This document shows, one piece after another, positions 7,601 through 15,260 of a stretch of 20,603 nt of DNA; the stretch's first letter is position 1; the number at the start of each line of letters is the position of its first letter. The DNA comes from Verrucomicrobiota bacterium. GTDB taxonomy: Bacteria > Verrucomicrobiota > Verrucomicrobiae > Chthoniobacterales > UBA10450. Below the pieces are notes generated by a model. It ran no database searches. It saw nothing but the letters and a program-made list of their open reading frames with translations, and was not told the DNA's origin. The DNA lies in assembly GCA_005887855.1 (NCBI GenBank), contig VBQB01000253.1, forward strand, positions 1 through 20,603. Reading direction: 5' to 3'. The position numbers were made by a program, and so were the translations under genes.

Positions 7601-10600
7601 TTAACCCGACTTCAAGATGTGTTTGATACCACGGACGGGAATGACGACCCAGTCGGGGCGATGGTTCAGTTCGTAGCCGATTTCGTAGACGGCTTTGTCG
7701 AGCAAATAGGCTTCGAGCATGATTTGCAGATCGTCGGGGTTTTGCGGGACGAAGATCGCGCCGGCCGTCGTTTTCAAATAACTTTGCAGGAAAACGCTGC
7801 TCACTTGGCGATACCAAAGATCGGCCCAGCGCTCAAGGAACGGCACATCCTCCTTGCGCATGGCTGGCTGCCAGAGCGCGCTGTAAGCGGCGTATTGAAA
7901 CGAGCGCATCATGCCTGTCACATCGCGCAAGGCTGAGCGCTTCAGCTTTCGCTCGCCAAGTGCCCGCGCCGGTTCGCCTTCGAAATCGAGAATGATGAAG
8001 TCCTTTCCCGTATAAAGCACCTGGCCGAGATGATAATCCCCGTGAATCCGGATTTTTGAAGCATTGGAGCGACGGTCGAGAAGCCGTTTTTCCTGCTCGA
8101 GAATTTTTTGCTCGGCGTCGAGAACCTGTTTTGCTTCCTCTCGAAACGCGTGGGGCAAGTCTGACAGTTTCTTTTCGAGAAGAGTAAACGCCCGCCGCAG
8201 CGATGCTCGCATCGATTGGTAAACCGACCGTTGCGCCATCGCATTGAAAGGCTCAGGCGCGAAGGCGCGATCATCGCTGTTTGAAGCAAGCGCGAGATGC
8301 AATTCGCCCGTGCGCTGCCCGAGCAGCATTGCTTTTTCAGGATAAACGCCGCCGATCAATTCATCGAGAAGTGAGCCGGGCGGTGCGGTTTGATTCTGGA
8401 GATCCGCTTTACGGCCAAGCACACGTTCGTAATAGCGACCAACCGCGTCCAACGTTAGCGCCCAGCCGTCACTCTCGCTCGTGGCCGCGTTCTGCAACAG
8501 ACAGACAACGGTCGGCTCGGATTTTTCGTGACGATATTCCAGCGCGCCGGCGAAAGCCGGCACGTTGGAAAAATTGGCGCGCTCAGTAAGGAACCGGGTT
8601 ATTTCGACATCGGGATTCACACCGTCCTCGAGTTTCCGATAGAGTTTAAGGAAGAATTTGTTGTCGAAGAGCATTGAGGAGTTGCTCTGCTCCCCACTCA
8701 AAACTTGCGATTCGTCCAAGGTGACCGAAGAATCCGCCGCCAGTGCCTTGCCCGCGATGCCGACGAGATCGCCCACATGCCCTTTCATGATCTGCCGTTG
8801 GGCGATCGCCTCAAATAATTGAGAACGAAACTTCTCATCCCACACTGCGTCATACAGAATGGCTTCTTCGGCACCTGCGAGGCGCGCGATGATCGCGTGC
8901 GGCGCGCTCCGAGAGACAGTGCGCGCAGCGTTACCCGACGCAATCTTTACCGGGAGGGCATAAGTTTCCGTAGGACCATCGACATAGCTTACCACTACAA
9001 ACCAAAAGCGCGCTACATCTGTTTCTGATGAGACGGCCGGGTGCTCCACCACTTTAAGATCGCGGAGAGTCCGCGCCTTGGAGCCAAACCAGCGACAGGT
9101 CTGGATGTAATTGGGCAAAATTACCTGCTCGAGCTGCGCGCGCCGACCATCATCCAGCAAGGTATGAAGCTCGGCCGGCGCGTTGATCGTCGGCACAACG
9201 TGCTTTTTCGAGACGCGGCGCCCGTTGGTCTGCGCTTGCAACGCGAACCAGTAATACGCATGAGGACCGAGCGTGATAACGTAGGGTGATTTTTTGATTG
9301 GGCGAAACAGATTGCGGCTAAAGACTTCCATCGGCACACAGCCGGCGAAGTGCGCCAGATCCAACTCCACCGATTGCGCGAAACGCGAGAGATTCACCAC
9401 GACAACGATGGTTTCCTTCTCATACCGGCGAAGAAATGCCAGAACCTTCGCGTTATCGGGATGGAGAAATTCAAGAGAGCCCCGCGAAAACGCCTTAAAG
9501 TTTTTCCGCATCGCAATGACACGGCGCATCCACCAGAGCAGCGAGGAGAGATTTTTCTGGTGATTCTCGACGTTGACCGCTTCGTAGTGATATTCCGGAT
9601 CGATCGTAATCGGCAAATAAAGCTGCTGCGGATTGGCTCTTGAAAATCCGGCATTGCGGTCGGAACTCCATTGCATCGGTGTGCGGCAACCATTGCGATC
9701 ACCGAGATAAAAGTTGTCGCCCATGCCGATCTCATCTCCATAATAAATGATCGGCGTGCCGGGCATCGAAAAAAGCAGCGTGTTTAGCAACTCGATTTTG
9801 CGACGGCTGTTCGCAAGCAGCGGCGCGAGCCGCCGGCGGATGCCAAGATTAATACGTGCGTGCGGATCGGTGGCGTAGACGCGATACATATAATCCCGCT
9901 CCTCATCTGTCACCATTTCGAGCGTCAGCTCGTCATGGTTGCGCAGGAACATGGCCCATTGGCAGCCATCGGGAACCGCCGGTGTTTGATCGAGAATGTC
10001 GATAATCGGAAATCGGTCCTCCATTTGCAGAGCCATGAACATGCGCGGCATGAGCGGAAAGTGGAAGTTCATGTGCGATTCGTCGCCTTTGCCAAAGTAA
10101 GCGACCGCATCTTCTGGCCACTGATTGGCTTCCGCGAGCAGCATGCGGTTGGAAAATTTCGCATCGACATGCGCGCGCAACTTGCGGAGATAGTCATGGG
10201 TCTCGGGCAAATTTTCGCAGCTTGTATCTTCGCGTTCGTAAAGATAAGGGATAGCGTCGAGACGGAGTCCATCGACGCCCAGGGCCAGCCAAAAATCGCA
10301 CACCTTCTCGAGAGCTTCGAGCACAGCCGGATTGTCGAAATTCAAGTCCGGCTGATGCGAGTAAAAACGATGCCAGTAGTAGGCTTTGGCGACCGGGTCC
10401 CATGCCCAGTTCGAGGTTTCAAAATCTTTGAAGATGATCCGCGCATCTTTGTATTTCTCCGGCGTGTCGCTCCACACATAGAACTCGCGTTCGGGTGAGC
10501 CGGGCGCGGCACGGCGCGATTTTTGGAACCACGGGTTTTGATCGGATGTGTGATTGATCACCAGCTCAGTGATGACGCGCAGATTGCGCTGATGCGCCGC

Positions 10601-10885
10601 ATCAAGAAACGCGCGGAAATCATCGAGGGTGCCGAAGTTCGGATTGACGTCGAAATAATCGGCGATGTCGTAGCCGTCATCACGCAGCGGCGAGGGATAG
10701 AATGGCAGGAGCCAGATGGCCGTAATGCCGAGCTCCTGGAGATAATCGAGCTTTTCGATCAGGCCACGGAAGTCGCCCATCCCATCGCCGTCGCTGTCAC
10801 AAAACGTCTTAACGTGCAGCTCATAGATGATCGCGTCCTTGTACCAAAGCGGATCCACAGTCGTATTACTCAGCCCTTGCGCCAT
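7601..10885 (-). CDS. treS: Trehalose synthase-maltokinase fusion (TreS-Mak)
   Basis: A 1094-residue fusion of GH13 trehalose synthase (trehalose to maltose isomerase) with a C-terminal maltokinase that makes maltose-1-phosphate, the donor for GlgE glucan synthesis. The TreS half begins DPLWYKDAIIYELHVK and has the nucleophile Asp210 (GVDGLRLDAIPYL), acid/base Glu252 (LLAEANQ) and Asp318 (FLRNHDE). The Mak half starts after about residue 570, with HVVPTINAPAELHTLL and QTCRWFGSKARTLRDL. It carries the kinase-like catalytic loop HGDYHLGQ (about 947) and metal-binding DFEGEP (about 967). ATG 10885 is preferred because AAAGG precedes it. The frame is open up to a TTG at 11005, but those 40 residues do not look like TreS. 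No glgE or glgB is in view. Confidence 0.95.
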   Translation of the reverse strand: MAQGLSNTTVDPLWYKDAIIYELHVKTFCDSDGDGMGDFRGLIEKLDYLQELGITAIWLLPFYPSPLRDDGYDIADYFDVNPNFGTLDDFRAFLDAAHQRNLRVITELVINHTSDQNPWFQKSRRAAPGSPEREFYVWSDTPEKYKDARIIFKDFETSNWAWDPVAKAYYWHRFYSHQPDLNFDNPAVLEALEKVCDFWLALGVDGLRLDAIPYLYEREDTSCENLPETHDYLRKLRAHVDAKFSNRMLLAEANQWPEDAVAYFGKGDESHMNFHFPLMPRMFMALQMEDRFPIIDILDQTPAVPDGCQWAMFLRNHDELTLEMVTDEERDYMYRVYATDPHARINLGIRRRLAPLLANSRRKIELLNTLLFSMPGTPIIYYGDEIGMGDNFYLGDRNGCRTPMQWSSDRNAGFSRANPQQLYLPITIDPEYHYEAVNVENHQKNLSSLLWWMRRVIAMRKNFKAFSRGSLEFLHPDNAKVLAFLRRYEKETIVVVVNLSRFAQSVELDLAHFAGCVPMEVFSRNLFRPIKKSPYVITLGPHAYYWFALQAQTNGRRVSKKHVVPTINAPAELHTLLDDGRRAQLEQVILPNYIQTCRWFGSKARTLRDLKVVEHPAVSSETDVARFWFVVVSYVDGPTETYALPVKIASGNAARTVSRSAPHAIIARLAGAEEAILYDAVWDEKFRSQLFEAIAQRQIMKGHVGDLVGIAGKALAADSSVTLDESQVLSGEQSNSSMLFDNKFFLKLYRKLEDGVNPDVEITRFLTERANFSNVPAFAGALEYRHEKSEPTVVCLLQNAATSESDGWALTLDAVGRYYERVLGRKADLQNQTAPPGSLLDELIGGVYPEKAMLLGQRTGELHLALASNSDDRAFAPEPFNAMAQRSVYQSMRASLRRAFTLLEKKLSDLPHAFREEAKQVLDAEQKILEQEKRLLDRRSNASKIRIHGDYHLGQVLYTGKDFIILDFEGEPARALGERKLKRSALRDVTGMMRSFQYAAYSALWQPAMRKEDVPFLERWADLWYRQVSSVFLQSYLKTTAGAIFVPQNPDDLQIMLEAYLLDKAVYEIGYELNHRPDWVVIPVRGIKHILKSG

Positions 10886-11041
10886 GCGGCTAACCTTTGC
10901 CGCACAAATCCACGCCGCGCAATCACCGGCTTCAACATCCTGGGCCAGATCGAGAACTTTGATTCCGCGAGAGTGATAAAGCGGCCACCTCGGCGCCACC
11001 GTCAATTCAAATCTTAGCTTTTCAGCTCGGACACAGAATCG

Positions 11042-11680
11042 TCATTTCTGGGAAACCAAACTGACCTGACTGGCGACGCATTGCCAGTTGCCGTCTCGAT
11101 CCATCCAGGTGTCGGTAAAGCGATAAGTGCGATCAAACGCCTTGCCGTCTTTTCCGGAGCCTTTTTCGTTGGCAATCCCAACCACAACGGCGACGCCGCT
11201 GCCGTACATATGCACCGCGAGTTTCTCGGCCTTTGTCGATGTGTAGGTATCTTTGTCACCTTTCACGTCAGCTAACATCGCGCGCCGGTTTTGAACTTTG
11301 CCCTTGGAACTTACGCCGATGAAATCAGCCGCCACCATCGATTCGATGGTTGCCATGTCATGTTTGGCGATTGCATCCGACCATCGGTTTTCATTGTTTT
11401 TCAAGGTGGCTTCGGCGCTCATTTTCTTTCCCGGCGTGGCCGCGGCGGCCGAGGGGGCTTTCTGAGGCGCGGTAGCGGCGGCTTTCTCTTTTTTCTGAGC
11501 AGGCGGTTCCTCTCTAGGAGTCGTAGCGGTCTTTGCTTCGGGCCTGGGCGTCGGAGTTTCTTGCACGGTCGCGGAGGCTTTCTCCTCCGGCGCTGGGGAC
11601 GCTGTTTCCTCCTCTTGCGCGAAGACCGAGGTGACGAAGCTTAAGGCGGCCATGCCAACGAATGATGTAATTAGTTTCAT
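11042..11680 (-). CDS. Secreted DUF4440/SnoaL-like protein with low-complexity linker
   Basis: A 212-residue exported protein. It has a signal peptide MKLITSFVGMAALSFVTSVFAQ and an unusually long linker (about residues 23-88) made almost only of A, E, K, P, T and Q. The C-terminal NTF2-like domain is DUF4440 type: NNENRWSDAIAKHDMATIES, ADFIGVSSKG, DTYTSTKAEKLAVHMYGSG and FTDTWMDRDGNWQCVASQ. Such domains are small cone-shaped barrels that bind ligands or act as enzymes; the specific role is unknown. AAAGGAAAATCAC precedes the ATG. It lies upstream of TreS-Mak on the same strand with a gap of about 156 bases, so co-transcription is possible but not shown. The linker resembles periplasmic spacers that hold a domain away from the membrane or wall. 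Confidence 0.8.
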   Translation of the reverse strand: MKLITSFVGMAALSFVTSVFAQEEETASPAPEEKASATVQETPTPRPEAKTATTPREEPPAQKKEKAAATAPQKAPSAAAATPGKKMSAEATLKNNENRWSDAIAKHDMATIESMVAADFIGVSSKGKVQNRRAMLADVKGDKDTYTSTKAEKLAVHMYGSGVAVVVGIANEKGSGKDGKAFDRTYRFTDTWMDRDGNWQCVASQVSLVSQK

Positions 11681-12015
11681 GTGATTTTCCTTTTCCTGAA
11701 TTTCTCCTTCAAACGCAGGATTGCGCAGAAGCTATTCTCCTACTCTGCGCCAGCGAGCGTAACTCTTGCTCCAACCCACGCTATTATTTTGCCAGAGCGT
11801 ATTAAGGGGTGGCCGGTCACCGGTCAAGGCTTATCGGGACCGTAAATTGATTGGAGTAGCCCCCTGCTGTGCGATCCGAGAACCGTGCTTCGAAACCGTT
11901 GGACGAAGTCGCCAGCTCAGACTAAGAGACCCCGATGGCTGGCTGCTGCCGACGTTTGCCTGGTTTTTCTAATTTCACGAACTAGCTCCAAGGGTGACTG
12001 AATCTGATTTCTTGC
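11681..12015. promoter_or_regulatory. Divergent intergenic region without a recognised gene
   Basis: About 335 bases between the divergent DUF4440 gene and the ECF sigma gene; promoters for both should lie here. The one visible regularity is a tandem 7-base direct repeat, CCGGTCA CCGGTCA (11813-11826), a possible but weak operator candidate. I see no convincing -35/-10 pair and no ribosome site before the sigma ATG. An open frame from 11766 to 11972 has no recognisable motif and is not called. Confidence 0.35.
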
Positions 12016-12669
12016 ATGCATCGCAAAGCGAATAAACGAGGACGAGCCAAGACTGTACGTAAAATTCGGCGCTTCTCCGCTCCTCCACAACTCGAGCCAG
12101 GCGCGCCAAGTGATCTCGACTTAATGCAGGCGATCCAGGGTGAGGATGCTGATGCACTTTCCCAACTTTACGACCGGTACAACGGGATTTTGAAAGCGCT
12201 CATTCTGCGCGTGATTCATAACGAAGCTGAGGCCGATGATCTCCTGCAAGAAATTTTTATGGAGATTTGGAATCAGGCAAAGAATTTCTCTGCCCAGAAG
12301 GGCAAACCGCTGGGCTGGATGGTCACCCTAGCGCGCCGTCGTGCGATTGATGGTTTGCGCAAAAAGCAGGCTTACGCTCGCGCGGAAGAGCGCCTGCAAA
12401 ACGAAACCGAACAGCAACCCGATGCGTGGGTGCATAACGCCACCGAAGAAGAAATTGTCCTGGGCGATACACGTACTCTTATACGCAAAGTGATCAATGG
12501 ACTTCCGCCGGCCCAGCAGCAGGCAATTGATCTCGCATTTTTTCGGGGCATGAGCCAGCGCGAAATCGCCGCAAAAACGAATACACCCTTAGGAACGGTG
12601 AAAACACGGCTTGAATTGGGACTAAAAAAAATCTATGACGGCCTGAAGGAGCTGAAAGATGAACTTTAA
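12016..12669 (+). CDS. ECF-type RNA polymerase sigma factor
   Basis: An extracytoplasmic-function sigma-70 family member of 217 residues. After a basic N terminus (residues 1-20, rich in K and R), region 2 runs from about residue 44 to 117: LSQLYDRYNGILKALILR, ADDLLQEIFMEIW and WMVTLARRRAIDGLRKK, which bind core polymerase and the -10 element. Region 4 (about 160-206) has INGLPPAQQQAIDLAFF and the helix-turn-helix MSQREIAAKTNTPLGTVKTRL, which reads the -35. The pattern resembles the SigK/RskA-associated ECF type. The 3' end overlaps the next gene by 11 bases, typical of a sigma/anti-sigma pair. The start is uncertain: no Shine-Dalgarno is visible before 12016, and an in-frame ATG lies at 12124. 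Confidence 0.9.
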   Translation: MHRKANKRGRAKTVRKIRRFSAPPQLEPGAPSDLDLMQAIQGEDADALSQLYDRYNGILKALILRVIHNEAEADDLLQEIFMEIWNQAKNFSAQKGKPLGWMVTLARRRAIDGLRKKQAYARAEERLQNETEQQPDAWVHNATEEEIVLGDTRTLIRKVINGLPPAQQQAIDLAFFRGMSQREIAAKTNTPLGTVKTRLELGLKKIYDGLKELKDEL

Positions 12670-12895
12670 CGAATTCCAGAACCAATCGAGGCTCTATGTC
12701 ATTGGCGCACTGGAGTCTAAAGAATTGGAGGAATTTGAGAGAGCGCGCAAAAAATTCGGCAAAAAGGCAGAAGATTTCATCATAGAATGTTACGCATTAC
12801 ACGAAGCATTCGCTCTGAGCTTGCGCCCAGCGATAGCTTCCGCCGCAATCAAAGAGCGGCTCATGTCGATGGTGCGAGAACGGAAACCGGCTTAA
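12659..12895 (+). CDS. Small RskA-like anti-sigma domain protein (soluble)
   Basis: A 78-residue protein overlapping the sigma gene by 11 bases. The N-terminal half, RLYVIGALESKELEEFERA, matches the start of RskA-type anti-sigma domains, in which a YxLGALxxxExxxFE helix packs on the sigma factor. The rest (ECYALHEAFALSLRPAIAS, AAIKERLMSMV) looks helical. There is no membrane segment and no extracytoplasmic sensor domain, unlike ordinary RskA proteins of over 200 residues; there is no HxxxCxxC zinc motif either. Its TAA stop overlaps the convergent DUF2017 stop in a TTAA. The role as a regulator of the adjacent sigma factor is inferred from position and the short motif. It could instead be a truncated remnant. 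Confidence 0.7.
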   Translation: MNFNEFQNQSRLYVIGALESKELEEFERARKKFGKKAEDFIIECYALHEAFALSLRPAIASAAIKERLMSMVRERKPA

Positions 12896-13404
12896 TCTTC
12901 GGGCTTTTTCTCGCACCCATCTACTTCACGCAGGATAAACTCCTGAAGGAAGCCGTAGAAGTTTACCTGGAATAAACTCAAGTCCCGCCGTGATCCGATG
13001 GGCGAGCGATAGTGGTCGCACAGCTCGGCATCGGTGAACCTGCATTTCGCGGCAATCACCAGACGCGCCTGATTGAGTGCACTCAGCCACGCGTCTGCAT
13101 GTCTCGACGGAATGAGCAGCGTGCGGTTAGCAAACATTTTCTCATTCCCGCTTAGTTGCTTCAGGTCTGCCGCCACCGTTTCTGTCGCCGTCTGAAACAG
13201 CCGCCGCAGCTCGGGTTTCACATAAAGTTTCCATTCCCCGCAAATCTCCTTTTCGTTTTGGTCCGCCGGTGGGCTGAAGAGGCGTTCTTCTGCTGCTGGG
13301 ACGCCCTCTGGATTAGCGCTGGCCGGGATTTGCCGAAGAAGCTCTGCCAGAAATGGATCGAGCTCCGATATTTCGATCTCATCGTTTCGTCGGCAAATTT
13401 CCAT
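12892..13404 (-). CDS. DUF2017-like protein, partner of ClpS
   Basis: A 170-residue protein resembling DUF2017, a family known mainly from Actinobacteria, where it sits directly after clpS; the function is unknown. The start is ATG 13404, separated from the clpS stop by one base (TGA-T-ATG), with a GGCGGG stretch upstream. Landmarks are ELDPFLAELLRQIP near the N terminus, an EICGEWKLYVKPELRRLF segment, and a C-terminal helical part with RTLLIPSRHADAWLSALNQARLVI and LFQVNFYGFLQEFILR. The tight fit behind clpS supports a linked role, perhaps in ClpAP/ClpCP substrate delivery. The family call rests on position and the LNQARL-type C-terminal pattern, so it is moderately sure. Confidence 0.7.
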   Translation of the reverse strand: MEICRRNDEIEISELDPFLAELLRQIPASANPEGVPAAEERLFSPPADQNEKEICGEWKLYVKPELRRLFQTATETVAADLKQLSGNEKMFANRTLLIPSRHADAWLSALNQARLVIAAKCRFTDAELCDHYRSPIGSRRDLSLFQVNFYGFLQEFILREVDGCEKKPED

Positions 13405-13405
13405 A

Positions 13406-13726
13406 TCAACCCGCCTTCTCGAGTGTGGCCAACAGGAGGTACCCGTGCAGCTGCTGGACGTAAAGCTCCGCACGCTCGCGCATTCCGCTCCACAAAACCG
13501 AACGCCCTTTGTGATGCACCTCTAGCATGTGCCTTTCCGCTTTCTCACGCGGATAACCGAAGACCCGCTGGAAGACCATCGTCACGTAGCTCATTAGATT
13601 TACTGGATCGTTGTGCACCACCACTTGCCATGGAAGATCGACATCTTCTTGGGAGCGCGTTTCTTTTTCGATGGCCGGTTTGTCAATTGTCGGTGGCCCC
13701 GCATTTTTCGGGACAGAACCCGTCAT
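13406..13726 (-). CDS. clpS: ATP-dependent Clp protease adaptor ClpS
   Basis: ClpS is the N-recognin that delivers N-degron proteins to ClpA or ClpC. The protein is 106 residues, the usual size. The unstructured N-terminal tail (about residues 1-30) precedes PWQVVVHNDPVNLMSYV, with the Asn39-Asp40 pair that binds the substrate amino terminus. Then comes VFGYPREKAERHMLEVHHKGR with the conserved His66. The start at 13726 is favoured because CGGAG lies five bases upstream; the frame is open to 13786. The gene is followed after one base by the DUF2017-like gene, and ybeY ends 107 bases upstream on the same strand. The conserved Asn, Asp and His are all intact. Confidence 0.92.
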   Translation of the reverse strand: MTGSVPKNAGPPTIDKPAIEKETRSQEDVDLPWQVVVHNDPVNLMSYVTMVFQRVFGYPREKAERHMLEVHHKGRSVLWSGMRERAELYVQQLHGYLLLATLEKAG

Positions 13727-13833
13727 GACCACTCCGTTTTGGACCATCGCCACCTTGTTCCAAAGTGGCTTCACACTCATCCGCAAAAATTAACATAGGC
13801 CGCCTTCAGTTCAAACGTGTGGATACGATCCCG

Positions 13834-14301
13834 TCAGATTACTGGCTCTGCGGTCGCGGCTGCGAGGATTCGTTTTTGTATCCTCTCCATCTTGCGCGCG
13901 TCAGTGCGCTTTCGGTCATCGAAGCCATGCAGATGCAAAAGGCCATGCACGATGTACAATCGAAGTTCGCGCGTGAGCGAATTTCCGAAGGCTCGAGCCT
14001 GCCGCCGCGCTGTCTCGATGCTGATAAAGATTTCCCCGTGTTGAAACGTCAGTACGTCTGTTGGTCCCGATTGATTGAGAAATTGTCGATGTAACGACGC
14101 CATGCGGCGATCGGAAATAAACAAGATGAAAACCTCGCGCAGTTTTGTTAAATCGGTCGGTTTTCTTCTGCGCAGAACCGCACAGCAGCGCACTGCTTTG
14201 GTCGCGAAACGTTGAAGATCCACCACATCGATCGGAACAGTTCGTTGAAGATTTCTGACTTTGACTCGCCGGATCGCTTCGCGCGTCGAACGCTGTCTCA
14301 T
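13834..14301 (-). CDS. ybeY: Endoribonuclease/rRNA maturation factor YbeY
   Basis: YbeY is a zinc-dependent single-strand endoribonuclease used in 16S rRNA 3'-end maturation and ribosome quality control. The 155 residues contain the family signatures: VFILFISDRRMASLH (about 57-71), GPTDVLTFQHGE (79-90, the TDVLSF motif), and RLYIVHGLLHLHGFDD (114-129), which holds the zinc site. The canonical site is HxxxHxxxxxH. Here His119 and His123 are present but the third position is Asp129, followed by TDARKM as in the family. Aspartate can bind zinc, so this is not necessarily inactivating. The ATG lies two bases after the panE stop, indicating co-translation with panE. Confidence 0.9.
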   Translation of the reverse strand: MRQRSTREAIRRVKVRNLQRTVPIDVVDLQRFATKAVRCCAVLRRRKPTDLTKLREVFILFISDRRMASLHRQFLNQSGPTDVLTFQHGEIFISIETARRQARAFGNSLTRELRLYIVHGLLHLHGFDDRKRTDARKMERIQKRILAAATAEPVI

Positions 14302-14303
14302 GA

Positions 14304-15260
14304 TCAGCCGCGTTTTGCTGCTGTTCGTTTTTTTTGTTCCGCTTCACCGAGAGATTTTAGAAGTGTGTAAACAATTTCTAGGCGCGGCATATTTGCGCCT
14401 GCCGCAGTTGCGCGGCGCAGAGGCTCGCCCCAAATCCCTTCGATTTCGAGAGGTCGGCCCGCCTCCCAATCTAGCAACGTAGAGGGTTTGTAGGCGCCCA
14501 TCGTTTCTGTTCGCTTCATTTGCTCATAAGCAGCAGAGTGTTCCAGCGGATATCCACATCTGTTCGCGGCGCCGATCACTTCGTCCATCAGGCCGAGTGT
14601 CGTGCGCCTCAGGCCTTCATCGTGAAGAATCGCCGCGGTATCGATTCCGCCAGCTAGGATGGACAATCCATTGAACGGAATGTTCCAAACCAACTTTCGC
14701 CATCGTTCCAGTGCGAGATTTTCAATGACGTTGCATTGGATAGCGCCACGTTTGAATTCCGCCGCGACATGATGAGTTCGCGATTGTGGTTTACGCCCAT
14801 ATTCGCCAATCACGATGTGACCGTAATCGTAGCGCTCGACCTCTGTGCGTGAAATTCTACTCAAACATATGAAACAAAGCCCGCCGAGCACGCGATCCGC
14901 GCCAAAGGTCTTCGCGAGAAATTCTTCGTTACCCAAGCCATTCTGCAGCGTGAGCAACATCGTGCGCTCATGCAGGAGCGGCGGGATAAGATCGACAAGG
15001 TCCGCATTAGAGGTCGCTTTGACGGCAATGAGAACGAGGTCAGACGCGCCAATTTTCCGCGTCGAATTGTAGCAGTTCACGTTCGTGACCCGGAAGTTTT
15101 CACCTTTGCCGCGAACGGAGAGTCCGTTGCTGCGTATTTCGCTCAAATCGCTGCGTATTAAGAAATGAACATCGCTGCCGCCATATGCGAGCTTTGCGCC
15201 GTAATAACTGCCAATCGCTCCCGAACCGATGATCGCAATCCGGAAATTCGTTGTTTTCAC
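14304..15260 (-). CDS. panE: 2-dehydropantoate 2-reductase
   Basis: Reduces ketopantoate to pantoate with NADPH for coenzyme A synthesis in the cytoplasm. The 318-residue product starts at GTG 15260, which overlaps the upstream ndh stop (GTGA). Starting here puts the nucleotide-binding motif IAIIGSGAIGSYYGAKLA at residues 8-25, the normal position; further upstream codons would add a sequence unlike the family. Other landmarks are LVLIAVKATSN, LTLQNGLGNEE, and the ERWRKLVWNIPFNGLSIL segment, with the conserved catalytic Lys and substrate-binding Asn. The C-terminal domain has YKPSTLLDWEAGRPLEIEGIWG. Some family members reduce other 2-oxo acids, so the substrate is inferred. Confidence 0.9.
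   Translation of the reverse strand: MKTTNFRIAIIGSGAIGSYYGAKLAYGGSDVHFLIRSDLSEIRSNGLSVRGKGENFRVTNVNCYNSTRKIGASDLVLIAVKATSNADLVDLIPPLLHERTMLLTLQNGLGNEEFLAKTFGADRVLGGLCFICLSRISRTEVERYDYGHIVIGEYGRKPQSRTHHVAAEFKRGAIQCNVIENLALERWRKLVWNIPFNGLSILAGGIDTAAILHDEGLRRTTLGLMDEVIGAANRCGYPLEHSAAYEQMKRTETMGAYKPSTLLDWEAGRPLEIEGIWGEPLRRATAAGANMPRLEIVYTLLKSLGEAEQKKRTAAKRG

Noticed and set aside
9860..10498. 212-residue open frame antisense to the trehalose synthase gene, with a 164-residue one at 10523-11017
   Set aside because: Both mirror a well-conserved GH13 domain; no motif or ribosome site supports them.
10886..11005. 40-residue N-terminal extension of the trehalose synthase from TTG 11005
   Set aside because: TreS normally starts close to DPLWYKDAIIYE, and AAAGG precedes ATG 10885; the extension has no TreS-like sequence.
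11813..11826. Tandem CCGGTCA CCGGTCA as a sigma operator
   Set aside because: Two short copies with no matching site elsewhere; noted in the region entry but not called as a site.
11766..11972. 68-residue frame in the DUF4440/sigma intergenic region
   Set aside because: No ribosome site, no motif and no sign of a fold; treated as a chance frame.
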